From positions 124,001 through 188,000 of the forward strand of contig JBMOIP010000002.1 of assembly GCA_049317265.1 (NCBI GenBank): a stretch of 64,000 bases of DNA, given 5' to 3'. Origin of the DNA: CAIVAT01 sp049317265. Its GTDB lineage: Bacteria; Bacteroidota; Bacteroidia; Bacteroidales; FEN-979. A program made the translations under genes and the position numbers. Shown piece after piece: positions 37,369 through 46,341 of the stretch. A model generated the notes under the pieces. The model was not told where the DNA came from and ran no database searches. It worked only from the letters and a program-made list of their open reading frames with translations. Numbering within the stretch: position 1 is the stretch's first letter; each line of letters starts with the position of its first letter.

Positions 37369-38199
37369 TTAAAGCTGGATTGTGTAGGTTTGACCATTGA
37401 TGGTTGCAATGGCATCATTATCACAAAGACCATTCCCATAATCGAGCACGATGAGGGGTAAATCCTGCACCTGGATGTTCAGAATTCCGCTCTCAAGCCA
37501 TTCACAGTTAAGCTTTTTCTTCAAAGGGGTGGTAATGTTGATAGTATATGTCTTACCATCGGTCCCGGTTCCGTTGGCCGAACCGGTAATAATGTAGACA
37601 TCATCCCACCATTGGAACGGGGTTCCTTCTCCTTCTGTCCATTCGTGCTGCCTGGTCGAGTTCCAGGTAAAGGTTCCCCCGTTGTTGGCTTTGATCAGTG
37701 AACCGCTGACGACTGTCTCCCACCATAAATGGTTGGCCGTGTTACGTCCTTTGTTGGTAACTATTTTAATACCTGTGAGCTGATTGTTGTCGATGTAATA
37801 GTTTTCAAATGTATAGGTGATCACTGTTCCCTGAGCCCAGTAACTGCCATTGAAATGAACAAAGATCTTTCCACGGCGGTATTTATTGTCCGCACACAGG
37901 CAGTTTGACTGGCCGAAGTCGATGACCAGTTTGTATGGCAAAGAGTTGAGGTCGAGGGTTGCCAGCACGCAAGTGCCCATATAGACTGTATCCGTCAGGG
38001 TGGATTTGAGTGAATGTCCTGCCATGGCCTGGTCAGACCATTGGGTGGCATTGTCGAATGCTGCTTCGGCCAGGAAGTTGTTCTGGGCGGTGGCAGTATC
38101 AGTTTTTGCGGTTGTTTTGGAGTCTTTCTTGCAGCCGGTGTACAAAACGGTCATTCCTGCAATCAGCAGTAATCCTGAGATGATCTTGATGGTTTTCAT
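37369..38199 (-). CDS. Putative lipoprotein of unknown function
   Basis: 276 residues. Lipobox LYTG-C near residue 22, then a charged KKDSKTTAKTD spacer. The body is beta-rich with repeated Gly-Thr and Trp (TWNSTRQHEWTEG, WWDDVYIITGSANGTG) and a short CNCLC-like pair (SNCLCADN). A Bacteroidota-type exported protein with no motif I can name. A clear terminator follows; no promoter element is obvious in the 133 bp upstream, which holds nothing else. Confidence 0.75.
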   Translation of the reverse strand: MKTIKIISGLLLIAGMTVLYTGCKKDSKTTAKTDTATAQNNFLAEAAFDNATQWSDQAMAGHSLKSTLTDTVYMGTCVLATLDLNSLPYKLVIDFGQSNCLCADNKYRRGKIFVHFNGSYWAQGTVITYTFENYYIDNNQLTGIKIVTNKGRNTANHLWWETVVSGSLIKANNGGTFTWNSTRQHEWTEGEGTPFQWWDDVYIITGSANGTGTDGKTYTINITTPLKKKLNCEWLESGILNIQVQDLPLIVLDYGNGLCDNDAIATINGQTYTIQL

Positions 38200-38332
38200 G
38201 GGCTGGGGTTTTGGTTAATACCGAATTATTTATTCCGATAAATAGTATAAACGGCAAATTAAGGCAGTTAAGTATTCATATCCATTGAAATTTTGGTAAT
38301 AGCAGATTATATTTATTGCAACAGCATGTAAT

Positions 38333-38743
38333 TCAAGAATAATGCAGCCTTACTGTTTGTTTTACATCGGGATGAAGGCTTAGTGCGACAGGACAGTTTT
38401 TTACTGTAAATTCGATGATCTTTCTTACCTTCTCAGGATAATCCTCATGTGGGAACGTAATATCTATCATGATTTCTGCAATTCTCCTGGGAGCCTCTTG
38501 TGTCATTATTTTTGTAATAACCAGTTTCGCCCCGTCGATGTTGAATTGATGTGTCCGGGCGGCGATTCCCATCACAGTGACCATGCAACTTCCCAGGGAG
38601 GTGGCTACAAGGTCGGTTGGTGAAAAGTACTCCCCCCGGCCCTGGTTATCAGGTGGCGCATCGGTTATCAGTTTATTTCCTGAAAGGAGATGGGTGGCTT
38701 CGGTACGAAGGTCGCCCAGGTAAATGGTTTCGATGGTTGGCAT
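38333..38743 (-). CDS. OsmC-family peroxiredoxin-like protein
   Basis: 136 residues. The first redox cysteine lies in TSLGSCMVTVMGI and the second in VKNCPVALSLHPD, the two positions used by OsmC/Ohr thiol peroxidases, preceded by GRGEYFSPTDLVA. The short length and the second-Cys context fit the YhfA/OsmC-like subgroup more than Ohr. It follows the small lipoprotein gene by only 7 bases, so the two are one transcript. Probably reduces organic or lipid hydroperoxides. Confidence 0.9.
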   Translation of the reverse strand: MPTIETIYLGDLRTEATHLLSGNKLITDAPPDNQGRGEYFSPTDLVATSLGSCMVTVMGIAARTHQFNIDGAKLVITKIMTQEAPRRIAEIMIDITFPHEDYPEKVRKIIEFTVKNCPVALSLHPDVKQTVRLHYS

Positions 38744-38750
38744 AGCAGGA

Positions 38751-39149
38751 TTATTTGGTTACAGCAAGTGTTGCATCTACGGCAAATGCAGCGCCGCCGC
38801 TGCTCTTTCCTACCATGTTGAACTTCCAGGTTCCGAGTTGTTTGGTATAGGCAATATCAATTGCCTGCAATGGGAAAAGGGCATTTTTAACGTAGGGTGC
38901 ACCGTTAAAGTTATAGGTGTAATAGCCTGATCCGGGATTGGTTATGGTGACATTGGTCATGGTTACACCGTTGTTTGTGCATTTGGCGAAAAACTTAATA
39001 CCGTATCCACCCCCGGTGAGTGGCACCGTATCTGAACTCATGGTAAATGTTGGAACAGGATCATCAGCTTCTTTTTTGCAACCACTGAAGATGATGAAGG
39101 TGAACAGTAATAGCGTACAAACCGGAATTAATTGTTTTAAATATTTCAT
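38751..39149 (-). CDS. Small lipoprotein co-transcribed with OsmC
   Basis: 132 residues from the ATG at 39149; the frame is open further (39194) but that would put 15 residues before the signal peptide. Lipobox IFSG-C near residue 24, then KKEADDPVP and a beta-sandwich-like domain (TNNGVTMTNVTITNPGSG). It has no enzyme motif. A promoter element lies about 43 bases upstream of the ATG. Confidence 0.75.
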   Translation of the reverse strand: MKYLKQLIPVCTLLLFTFIIFSGCKKEADDPVPTFTMSSDTVPLTGGGYGIKFFAKCTNNGVTMTNVTITNPGSGYYTYNFNGAPYVKNALFPLQAIDIAYTKQLGTWKFNMVGKSSGGAAFAVDATLAVTK

Positions 39150-39191
39150 ACAGGCCAGGTTAAATTGTGAATTCGTGAGATTTACTATGGA

Positions 39192-39199
39192 CAAATGTA
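39192..39199 (-). promoter_or_regulatory. Promoter -7 element TACATTTG for lipoprotein-osmC
   Basis: TACATTTGTCC on the minus strand, 42 bases before the lipoprotein ATG; fits TAnnTTTG. Confidence 0.5.
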
Positions 39200-39285
39200 G
39201 GGAAAGTTTGGTTTGTTCGACAAGGCGATACAGTAATATAACAACGATTTAACCAAGAATTCAACGGTAAAGAATCCTAGGTTCG

Positions 39286-41988
39286 TCAGTGTTTTGAGTC
39301 TACTGTCAGAAAGCCCCGGAGACGAATATCCTTTGAAGAAGATCCAACCATGATCCTGAACTTTCCCGGTTCAACAAGCCACTTCATATTTTCATCCGGG
39401 AAAGCGAGATCAGAATGCCTGATGTTGAATGTGATTTTTCCCGATTCACCCGGTTCCAGGTGAATACGTTTAAATCCCTTTAATTCTGATACAGGCCTGG
39501 ATACTGACGACAATTCATCGCGGATGTATAACTGACAAACTTCATCACCGGCTACCTGCCCGGTATTTTTTAACCTGAACCCAAGGATGGCAGAATCGCC
39601 AGGTTGAACGGTGTCACTATCAAACCAAAGGTCACTGTATTCAAATGATGTATAGCTGAGTCCGTACCCAAACGGGAAGAGCGGCATTCCCGACAGATCA
39701 TTGTAATCATCCCCACGGCCTGTCGGTTTGTGGTTGTAAACCAGGGGCAACTGACCCTCGGTAATAGGGAAGGTGATGGGTAACCTTCCGGCGGGATTGT
39801 ACCTGCCGAAAATAACATCTGCAAGAGCAACTCCACCTGCCTCACCGGGATACCACACATCCAATACTGCTTTGACGCCGGTAAGCCAGTTTCCCATTAT
39901 AACTGCGCTTCCACCTACAAGGATAACAACTACGGGAGTTCCTGAGGCAGCAATGGCACGAATCATCTCTTCCTGCCGGCCGGGCAGTGCAAGTGATGAT
40001 CTGTCGCGGAACTCACCTTCATCAATGCCTGCAACGACAATTGCCATATCCGATTTAGCAGCAAGTTTTACAGCAGTGGCAATTGATTGGTCCAGGGTGT
40101 CTGTGACTCCGTCGTCCCATAACAGCCTGAGTTTAGCGTTGCCGGTACTTTCAAAATATTCCAGCCTGAAATCATATTCTTTGTCTTTAATGAATGAAAA
40201 TTCAGTCATTTTAGTGGAAAAGGATTTCTTTACCCAGTTATCGATGAGTAGTTTTCCATCCAGGTAAAGCCGATAACCGTCGTTCCCTTCGATGCCGATT
40301 TTGCGGATACCGGTCGAACTGCTAGAGATCATTCCTGTCCACCTGGCAGAATACCAGTCATATGGGAGTGAAGGATCCGGCCCGTACAAGGTCCATCCGA
40401 AATCAACTGTAGCATCTGTCCTGGTAACTTTTGGTTTTCCATCAAGCCGGATGTTGTCGTAATACGCTGCCAACAAACCCTGGCTCTTCTTCCCATCATT
40501 ATATGAACACAGGTTTCCAGCCGGAACAGTCACGAATTTCGATATTGTTCTGCCGCATCCCGGGCTGAAAAGGACCTTTACATACTGCGGGGCGGTCTGC
40601 TGAATCCCATCAAGGATCGAAATCGTGTTATTCCCCGGGCCACTGTATCCGCCCAATCTCGCTTCACGTGCATCAACACCGATCACCGCAATTGTTTTGA
40701 CTTTTCCTGCAAGCGGAAGGATGTTGTTCTCATTTTTCAGAAGTACAATTGCTTCACGGGCAGCCTGCAGGGCGATATCCCTGTGTTCGGGGGACCCATT
40801 GCTGCTGGCTGCTGCCGCAGGATTGCAATAAGGGTGTTCAAAGAGCCCAAGTTTAAATTTGGCATAAAGCACCCTGCTGACGGCACTGTCAATGGCTCCC
40901 TGTCGCACCTGCCCATGGATAAAGGGGCCTGAAAAAAGCTCCAGGTGAGAGAAACTTGTTTGAAAGATTACATCCAGTCCATTTTCGATGGCTTGCTTCC
41001 CGGCATCTGCATAGCCCGGTGCGGTGTAATGCAACACATTTGCACCTCCGACAGCACAAGCATCCGAAATTACAAACCCCCGGAAGTTCCACTCCTGCTT
41101 TAACTTTTTATTCAGCAGCCAGTTGTTCGAAGAGCAGGGAGTTCCATTGAAAGAGTTGTAGGCTGTCATGACAGATTGGGCACCCGCGTTATTGATTGCT
41201 GTTTTAAAAGCAGGAAAGTAAATTTCCTCCATCAGCCGCTCACTATAGTGAACAGGATAGCTGTCGCGCCCGCCCTCGCCTGAATTAACAGCAAAATGTT
41301 TCGGCGTGGCAATGATGCCGGCTTTTTCAATTTCGGAGATATATGCCAGCCCCATCTGGGAAACCAGGTAAGGGTCTTCACCGTAGGTCTCTTCAGTGCG
41401 TCCCCAGCGTACATCACGGGCAATGTTCAGCACCGGCGATAGAAGCTGGCGAATTCCTCGCGATCTTGATTCTGAGGCAATCGCCTTTGCAACCTGGTGC
41501 ATCAGGTTAACATCAAAGGATGCTGCTAGTCCGATGGATTGTGGAAAAGATGTTGCACCCTGACAAATGAGTCCGTGCAACGCTTCATCAAACGGCATCA
41601 TGGGGATACCAAGCCGTGATTCATTGATGAAAAAGTTCTGAATATTGTTGACCGTTTGTGCATAATTGGCCGATGAAGCGGATGAGCCGTATGTCAGTAG
41701 TTGGGCTGATGCCTCGTCCTTCAAACCTTTAGCGGATACCTGTAAGCCGAAGATTCCGGCTGAAAGCTTTTCTTTACCAATTGCCAGGTCACCGGGGATC
41801 ATAAACAGTTGTCTGAATTTCTCCTCGGGTGTCATTCTTCCGAGGAGGTCATGTACTCTGAGTTCAACAGCCAGGGTGGAATCTTTATAAACGGGGATTT
41901 TTTGGGAAAAGCCGTGGAGAAGCCCGCAACCCAGGATCAGCGTGATGTGGAGTTTTCGAACAATGCCCTTGCAGATAACGGAAATCAT
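39286..41988 (-). CDS. Glycoside hydrolase family 3 beta-glucosidase with PA14 insert
   Basis: 900 residues with a signal peptide (ending HGFSQ). The GH3 TIM-barrel domain has PMMPFDEALHGL and KHFAVNSGEGGRD, and the nucleophile Asp near residue 306 in GFVISDACAVGG. The second alpha/beta domain is interrupted by a PA14 carbohydrate-binding domain (about 500-640, LLAAYYDNIRLDG to LRLLWDDG), and a fibronectin-III-like domain ends the protein. This order fits periplasmic or secreted beta-glucosidase/beta-xylosidase enzymes. No SusCD pair or other polysaccharide genes adjoin it, so the substrate is open. Confidence 0.93.
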   Translation of the reverse strand: MISVICKGIVRKLHITLILGCGLLHGFSQKIPVYKDSTLAVELRVHDLLGRMTPEEKFRQLFMIPGDLAIGKEKLSAGIFGLQVSAKGLKDEASAQLLTYGSSASSANYAQTVNNIQNFFINESRLGIPMMPFDEALHGLICQGATSFPQSIGLAASFDVNLMHQVAKAIASESRSRGIRQLLSPVLNIARDVRWGRTEETYGEDPYLVSQMGLAYISEIEKAGIIATPKHFAVNSGEGGRDSYPVHYSERLMEEIYFPAFKTAINNAGAQSVMTAYNSFNGTPCSSNNWLLNKKLKQEWNFRGFVISDACAVGGANVLHYTAPGYADAGKQAIENGLDVIFQTSFSHLELFSGPFIHGQVRQGAIDSAVSRVLYAKFKLGLFEHPYCNPAAAASSNGSPEHRDIALQAAREAIVLLKNENNILPLAGKVKTIAVIGVDAREARLGGYSGPGNNTISILDGIQQTAPQYVKVLFSPGCGRTISKFVTVPAGNLCSYNDGKKSQGLLAAYYDNIRLDGKPKVTRTDATVDFGWTLYGPDPSLPYDWYSARWTGMISSSSTGIRKIGIEGNDGYRLYLDGKLLIDNWVKKSFSTKMTEFSFIKDKEYDFRLEYFESTGNAKLRLLWDDGVTDTLDQSIATAVKLAAKSDMAIVVAGIDEGEFRDRSSLALPGRQEEMIRAIAASGTPVVVILVGGSAVIMGNWLTGVKAVLDVWYPGEAGGVALADVIFGRYNPAGRLPITFPITEGQLPLVYNHKPTGRGDDYNDLSGMPLFPFGYGLSYTSFEYSDLWFDSDTVQPGDSAILGFRLKNTGQVAGDEVCQLYIRDELSSVSRPVSELKGFKRIHLEPGESGKITFNIRHSDLAFPDENMKWLVEPGKFRIMVGSSSKDIRLRGFLTVDSKH

Positions 41989-42027
41989 GGTTTAGCCAGG
42001 TTTTCAGGGGCCATTATTGGCTTCGTA

Positions 42028-42035
42028 CAAAGTTA
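42028..42035 (-). promoter_or_regulatory. Promoter -7 element TAACTTTG for the GH3 gene
   Basis: TAACTTTGTACG on the minus strand, 39 bases before the ATG at 41988. Confidence 0.5.
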
Positions 42036-42086
42036 TTAATTCATGTGAATACCACTGATATTTTATAATTTTTGCAGCAGAATAGG

Positions 42087-42094
42087 TACTTTTG
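42087..42094 (+). promoter_or_regulatory. Promoter -7 element TACTTTTG for the phosphatase
   Basis: TACTTTTGCAGG, 20 bases before the TTG start at 42115; implies a leader of about 14 bases. Confidence 0.55.
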
Positions 42095-42114
42095 CAGGAA
42101 ATGATACTATCCTT

Positions 42115-42861
42115 TTGAAAACAATTTTAACAAATCAGCATAATTTCCGTGACATTGGCGGACTGGAAACCGAAGACGGTTGGCAAATAAAGCCGGGAAT
42201 GCTTTTTCGGAGTGGCGATTTTTTCACCCTTACCGATTCGGATATTCTGACCCTCGAGAACCTTAAACTAAAGACAATCATTGATTTCAGGGCACAGCGT
42301 GAAGTTGACAAGCGGCCGGATAAGCCGGTATCAACTGTGAAGGAACTCATACACCTTGATATCCATGATGCCGCCCGCGACAGGGCCGAACGGTTTCTTG
42401 AAAACAATGATGCAAAAGGACTTGAGACGGTTCTTATCGGGGATTACCTGAGGATGGTCGACATCCACCAGGCAGATTTCAGGAAGTTTCTGGAGATACT
42501 GGCGACAACCGATAACCTGCCGCTCGTTTACCATTGTGCGGCGGGAAAGGATCGTACCGGGATGGCTACTGTTTTCCTGCTTAAAGCTTTGGGAGTGGGT
42601 CTTCCTGTGATTTGGGACGATTATCTTGCTACAAATCTGTACAACAAGGAATATTCGGAGAAAATAGTCAGGAAAGTGACGGCAATGGGGAGTAATGGAG
42701 AAATCCTCAGACCTTTACTGGAAGTTCGCAGGGAATATCTTCAGGCAGCACTTGACCGGATTGAAGAGCAGTATGGAGGTCTCCATCATTTTGTAATGGG
42801 GATTCTGGGAGCGGATGTTAAACGGCTGCGTGAAAAATACCTTTTTAAACCTTCTCAATAA
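42115..42861 (+). CDS. Tyrosine/serine-type protein phosphatase (CX5R family)
   Basis: 248 residues. The catalytic loop is HCAAGKDRTG with C141 and R147; upstream FRDIGGLETEDGWQIKPGMLFRSG is the typical N-terminus of the MptpB/IphP-like Y_phosphatase3 group, some of which also hydrolyse phosphoinositides. The start is TTG at 42115: the nearby ATG at 42101 is in another frame and no in-frame ATG precedes the conserved FRDIGG. The last 17 bases overlap the convergent dikinase-like gene. It has no signal peptide. Confidence 0.88.
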   Translation: MKTILTNQHNFRDIGGLETEDGWQIKPGMLFRSGDFFTLTDSDILTLENLKLKTIIDFRAQREVDKRPDKPVSTVKELIHLDIHDAARDRAERFLENNDAKGLETVLIGDYLRMVDIHQADFRKFLEILATTDNLPLVYHCAAGKDRTGMATVFLLKALGVGLPVIWDDYLATNLYNKEYSEKIVRKVTAMGSNGEILRPLLEVRREYLQAALDRIEEQYGGLHHFVMGILGADVKRLREKYLFKPSQ

Positions 42862-45232
42862 TACCCTTATTCCCATCCAGTCTGATCAGGTCGCCATCCC
42901 TGAGGAACTGACGGGCACCTTTAGCGCCTACCACAGCAGGGATGCCATATTCACGGGCCACGACGGCTCCATGCGACAGAGGACTTCCGATCTCTGTGAT
43001 AAGCCCGGAAATTATGCTGAAATAGGGAGTCCAGCCAATATCAGTAAATGCAGCAATCATGATCTCACCTTCCCGGAGTTGCTCAGCATCCTGCAACGAG
43101 TGTATAATTCTTGCCCGGCCTTCGACCATGCCGGCACTGACCGGGATACCCTTTAGCTGACCTTCCAGGATTACAACTTCTGCCTCATGTGCCAGGGGTT
43201 CCGGGATACCGAAACTCACCTCATCAAAAACGAGGTTATCGAGTTCGGGAAGGATCGCACGACGTTTGTTTGCTGTTGCTTTCCATGAACTATCATGATC
43301 ATCGATCAACTGCCCGATTTCATCCTGGGTGAGGAAATAAACCTGGTCGGCATCATCGAGCAGGCCGGCTTCCAGCATTCGTTTGGCGAGGATTCTGTAT
43401 CCTTTTCTAATCGTGCTGACCATTTTGATCGAGTATGCTTTCGTAATTTCCCTGCGGGCCACGGCTTTTCTGGCACCGGCAATCATGGCCAGGAGAATCC
43501 TGCGTTTAAGGAATGGCTGGTCTGTAAGTAACTCCCCGTTATCGTGCAGCACATTTTGCCTGACATGGGATGATGCACCCAGCCGTACGCGGGTTTGGAG
43601 GGTCTGGATCAGCAATTGTGGGTTTTCTTCCCAGGTCTTTTCACGAAGTTCAGATTCCCTGACGCACCGGTGCCCATGGCGTTCAAGAAAATTTCTGAAG
43701 ATTTCCGATATTTCAGCAGGAGCCTCTGTTTGCAATATTCTCAATGCTTCAGATGGTTCAGCAGAGGTAAAACGATCAGAAAATACCTGATCCCTACGGA
43801 TTTGAGCAGAAAAGTTCTCGAGAGATTTCACAGCATCGGCGCTTTCAATATCAGGAATATCCAACAGAAGCATGGTTGCTATGTGATGATCTTCGGCATT
43901 GGGCAGGCGTTTATCTCCGGTCATGATCCTCATAAACGCTGAGTAGAGGGTTCCCGACTGGGCAGAGGCGCTCAGATGGTGTCCAAATCCGATTCCAAGC
44001 GGCAGGACTGACTGTTTCAGGTTGTTATGAAGTTGTTTCAGAGAGCCGGATGTGTCAATAGAAAAGCCGGAAGTGAGTAATTTTAGCTTGTTCAGATGCA
44101 CTGCAGCGCGGTTTGTGTTGATCATCTGCCTGAAAAAATTCACAATCCGGAGAGGGAGCACCACCTCGGGTTTTGCGTCCACTCCCGGGAAAATTTTTCC
44201 ACTAAGGGCAAACTGCACATCTGATGCTTTGTTCAGCCAAACATTTTTAGGGTAGTCCATCATGTTGCTCATATTGATGAACAGCCGGTTATAAAACATC
44301 TGGATATAACGGGGTGTGGTTCGGTTTTTCAGGTTGAATGCACCGGACCGCTGAGCCAGGATGGTCATGCCATAATCAATGGCCTCGGCAGTTACGGAAT
44401 AGGTGAGGGGCGTGGCCACACCGGGCATCATCTCGCCTATGTTTCCGAGCGTCCAGATGTCGTTACTACTGCCCTTAACCGTATCAAGTTCATTGTAATG
44501 AACATCATCAAGGGTGGTAATCGGTCGTACCTGTAACCAGTGTAATACACCTGCTTTGTCTATGGCCCATTCGAGATCAACCGGTTTTTGATAATGAAGT
44601 TCAGCCTGAAGGGTTCCGTCAAGGATTTCCCTGAGTTGTTTCTCATCAAGGAGGCCACTGTTTGTTTCTGCTTCTTTCTTTATATCTGATCCGCTGCGAA
44701 AAATCTCAAAGTGATGAGCGTCGCGCATCCCGCTTACAAGATCTTCCCCTTTCCCGGCAATTGCATTGATGATGACCTTGTCTCTTCTGTTATTGACAGG
44801 GTTTGCAGAGAATACCACCCCTGCAACATGAGCATCAACCATGTTCTGAAGGATTACCGAAATCCTGAGGTCAGCCTCGGAAAGGAGTTTACCTGAGTAG
44901 GATTTAACCCGGTCGGCTTTTGCTGCATCGATGCATTTTACAATGGCTGCTTTGATCTCGGTAAAGGAGTTGAGATCCAGGTAGGTTTCGAATTGCCCTG
45001 CAAAGGAAGCGGCATTTCCATCTTCACTGACTGCCGAGGAGCGGACCGCTTTTGGTCCATCTCCCAGTTGCTGAAGATGTTGTCTGACTTTTTCGTCATC
45101 CAGGGAGTCAATATTCGGATGGATCAGGACGAATGCGCCCGGTACCCGCAATCCAATCTTTTTTAATGATATAAGACCACGGGCTTTACCACCCACCTCC
45201 TCATTTGTGATCTCATGCAAGAACCTGATCAA
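42845..45232 (-). CDS. PEP-synthase/rifampicin-phosphotransferase-like dikinase
   Basis: 795 residues. The N-terminal PPDK_N ATP-grasp domain has GGKARGL, AVRSSAVSEDG and SFAGQFETYL, and further on VDLEWAIDKAGVLHWLQVRP. A middle helical region (about 240-700) resembles no well-known enzyme. The C-terminal swivelling domain carries the phospho-acceptor His in GSPLSHGAVVAREYGIPAVVG. The PEP/pyruvate TIM barrel of real PEP synthase is missing, so the domain order is that of rifampicin phosphotransferase: ATP to AMP with one phosphate moved to the His, then to an unknown acceptor bound by the middle region. It follows the GxRDHSxG gene by 90 bp on the same strand. Confidence 0.85.
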   Translation of the reverse strand: MIRFLHEITNEEVGGKARGLISLKKIGLRVPGAFVLIHPNIDSLDDEKVRQHLQQLGDGPKAVRSSAVSEDGNAASFAGQFETYLDLNSFTEIKAAIVKCIDAAKADRVKSYSGKLLSEADLRISVILQNMVDAHVAGVVFSANPVNNRRDKVIINAIAGKGEDLVSGMRDAHHFEIFRSGSDIKKEAETNSGLLDEKQLREILDGTLQAELHYQKPVDLEWAIDKAGVLHWLQVRPITTLDDVHYNELDTVKGSSNDIWTLGNIGEMMPGVATPLTYSVTAEAIDYGMTILAQRSGAFNLKNRTTPRYIQMFYNRLFINMSNMMDYPKNVWLNKASDVQFALSGKIFPGVDAKPEVVLPLRIVNFFRQMINTNRAAVHLNKLKLLTSGFSIDTSGSLKQLHNNLKQSVLPLGIGFGHHLSASAQSGTLYSAFMRIMTGDKRLPNAEDHHIATMLLLDIPDIESADAVKSLENFSAQIRRDQVFSDRFTSAEPSEALRILQTEAPAEISEIFRNFLERHGHRCVRESELREKTWEENPQLLIQTLQTRVRLGASSHVRQNVLHDNGELLTDQPFLKRRILLAMIAGARKAVARREITKAYSIKMVSTIRKGYRILAKRMLEAGLLDDADQVYFLTQDEIGQLIDDHDSSWKATANKRRAILPELDNLVFDEVSFGIPEPLAHEAEVVILEGQLKGIPVSAGMVEGRARIIHSLQDAEQLREGEIMIAAFTDIGWTPYFSIISGLITEIGSPLSHGAVVAREYGIPAVVGAKGARQFLRDGDLIRLDGNKGIIEKV

Positions 45233-45322
45233 ATTTCCAATCTCCTATTCTCGATCTGTAACAATTGATTCTGCTCTAAAGGGGCTTGGGCAATTTGCCA
45301 CAAAGGCACCAACGTTCAGATG

Positions 45323-46336
45323 CTAAATACCCTTATATCTGTCTGCATGAAACCCAAATTCGACCATCCCCACTCCATCAACACCATCAAATTTATAGGT
45401 GCCGATCCCCTCGCGCATCATATATTTTCCATCATGAAGGTAAGGGAATTCGCCATGGCGCCAGAACTCCATTTTGTGTGTATTTCCGCTACGGGTTTTT
45501 ATTTCCACAACCCCGTGATCAGGAAGCAATTTGGCCTTTGAAACAGTTTCAAGGTCGGTACACTCAACAATGGCATCCGTTGTGCCGTCGGCAGCAGTGA
45601 TAAATCCGGCGGTAAGACGCCCCAGAAATTGCCATTTGATGGTTGTGACAGTCCAGTGTATCCCGGCATCGGAGACTCCGGTAATCCAGTAGTGGCGATC
45701 CCATGTGAGCCAGTTCCTTGATCCGAAGGAGTGGTCACGTGAACCCATCATCTCAAGGTGGATGGTGTTTCCGTCGAGGATAATGGTTCCTTTCAATGTC
45801 CCGGTTTGTTCATAATGCACCTGGTGGGTGTCCTTCATGGCATGAAAAAACTCTTTTGTCCACTTTTCAGATGCAATGGCTCTGGCGATGGCGGTATGAT
45901 CTGAACTCCTTGCAAAATCATATACAGGATGGTCGCCCGTGAATACCAGGTTAGTGATGCACCGGTGCGGTTTACCCGACCTGTCATGCACCGTACCCTC
46001 AAAGGTTACCCGCCACACTTTCCCAGTTTCAATGGGTTCCCATTTTAAAAATCCTTGTTGAAATCCTTCCCCCTCAGGACCGGGAGAGGATGTCAGGCCG
46101 AAATACCCATGATCTTTAAGGAAAAAGTCGAACCAATATTCATTGGACCTCCCGGGTTCTCTGAAGGCCATGCGGGTAATGAAGGCATTACCGTTTTTAT
46201 CCCCTCCATAAAAGTAAGAACTGTCGTTGGGATAGGGTTGAGCCTGATCAACATGTTTCTGTTCCAGGTAATCAACCGGGTATTGGCGGCTTTTGGTCCG
46301 TTTCACCATTTGCCGCGCGATGAAATTTTTAAGCAT
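45323..46336 (-). CDS. GxRDHSxG-signature protein (DUF7064/AttH-like), partner of dikinase
   Basis: 337 residues from the ATG at 46336, 5 bases after the helicase stop codon; starting at 46375 would overlap the helicase's Lys tail. No signal peptide. Beta-rich throughout, with SSYFYGGDKNGN and EYWFDFFLKDHGYF early, TGTLKGTIILDGN in the middle and the signature GSRDHSFGSRNWLTWDRHYW, which I associate with the DUF7064/DUF7065 group of CrtC/AttH-like double beta-barrel proteins. It should bind a hydrophobic ligand if it behaves like that fold. Its place just upstream of the dikinase suggests the pair act on one molecule. Confidence 0.75.
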   Translation of the reverse strand: MLKNFIARQMVKRTKSRQYPVDYLEQKHVDQAQPYPNDSSYFYGGDKNGNAFITRMAFREPGRSNEYWFDFFLKDHGYFGLTSSPGPEGEGFQQGFLKWEPIETGKVWRVTFEGTVHDRSGKPHRCITNLVFTGDHPVYDFARSSDHTAIARAIASEKWTKEFFHAMKDTHQVHYEQTGTLKGTIILDGNTIHLEMMGSRDHSFGSRNWLTWDRHYWITGVSDAGIHWTVTTIKWQFLGRLTAGFITAADGTTDAIVECTDLETVSKAKLLPDHGVVEIKTRSGNTHKMEFWRHGEFPYLHDGKYMMREGIGTYKFDGVDGVGMVEFGFHADRYKGI

Positions 46337-46341
46337 TTTAT

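Noticed and set aside
42845..45232. Annotation of the dikinase as true phosphoenolpyruvate synthase
   Set aside because: The C-terminal PEP/pyruvate-binding barrel is missing; the chain ends just after the phospho-His domain.
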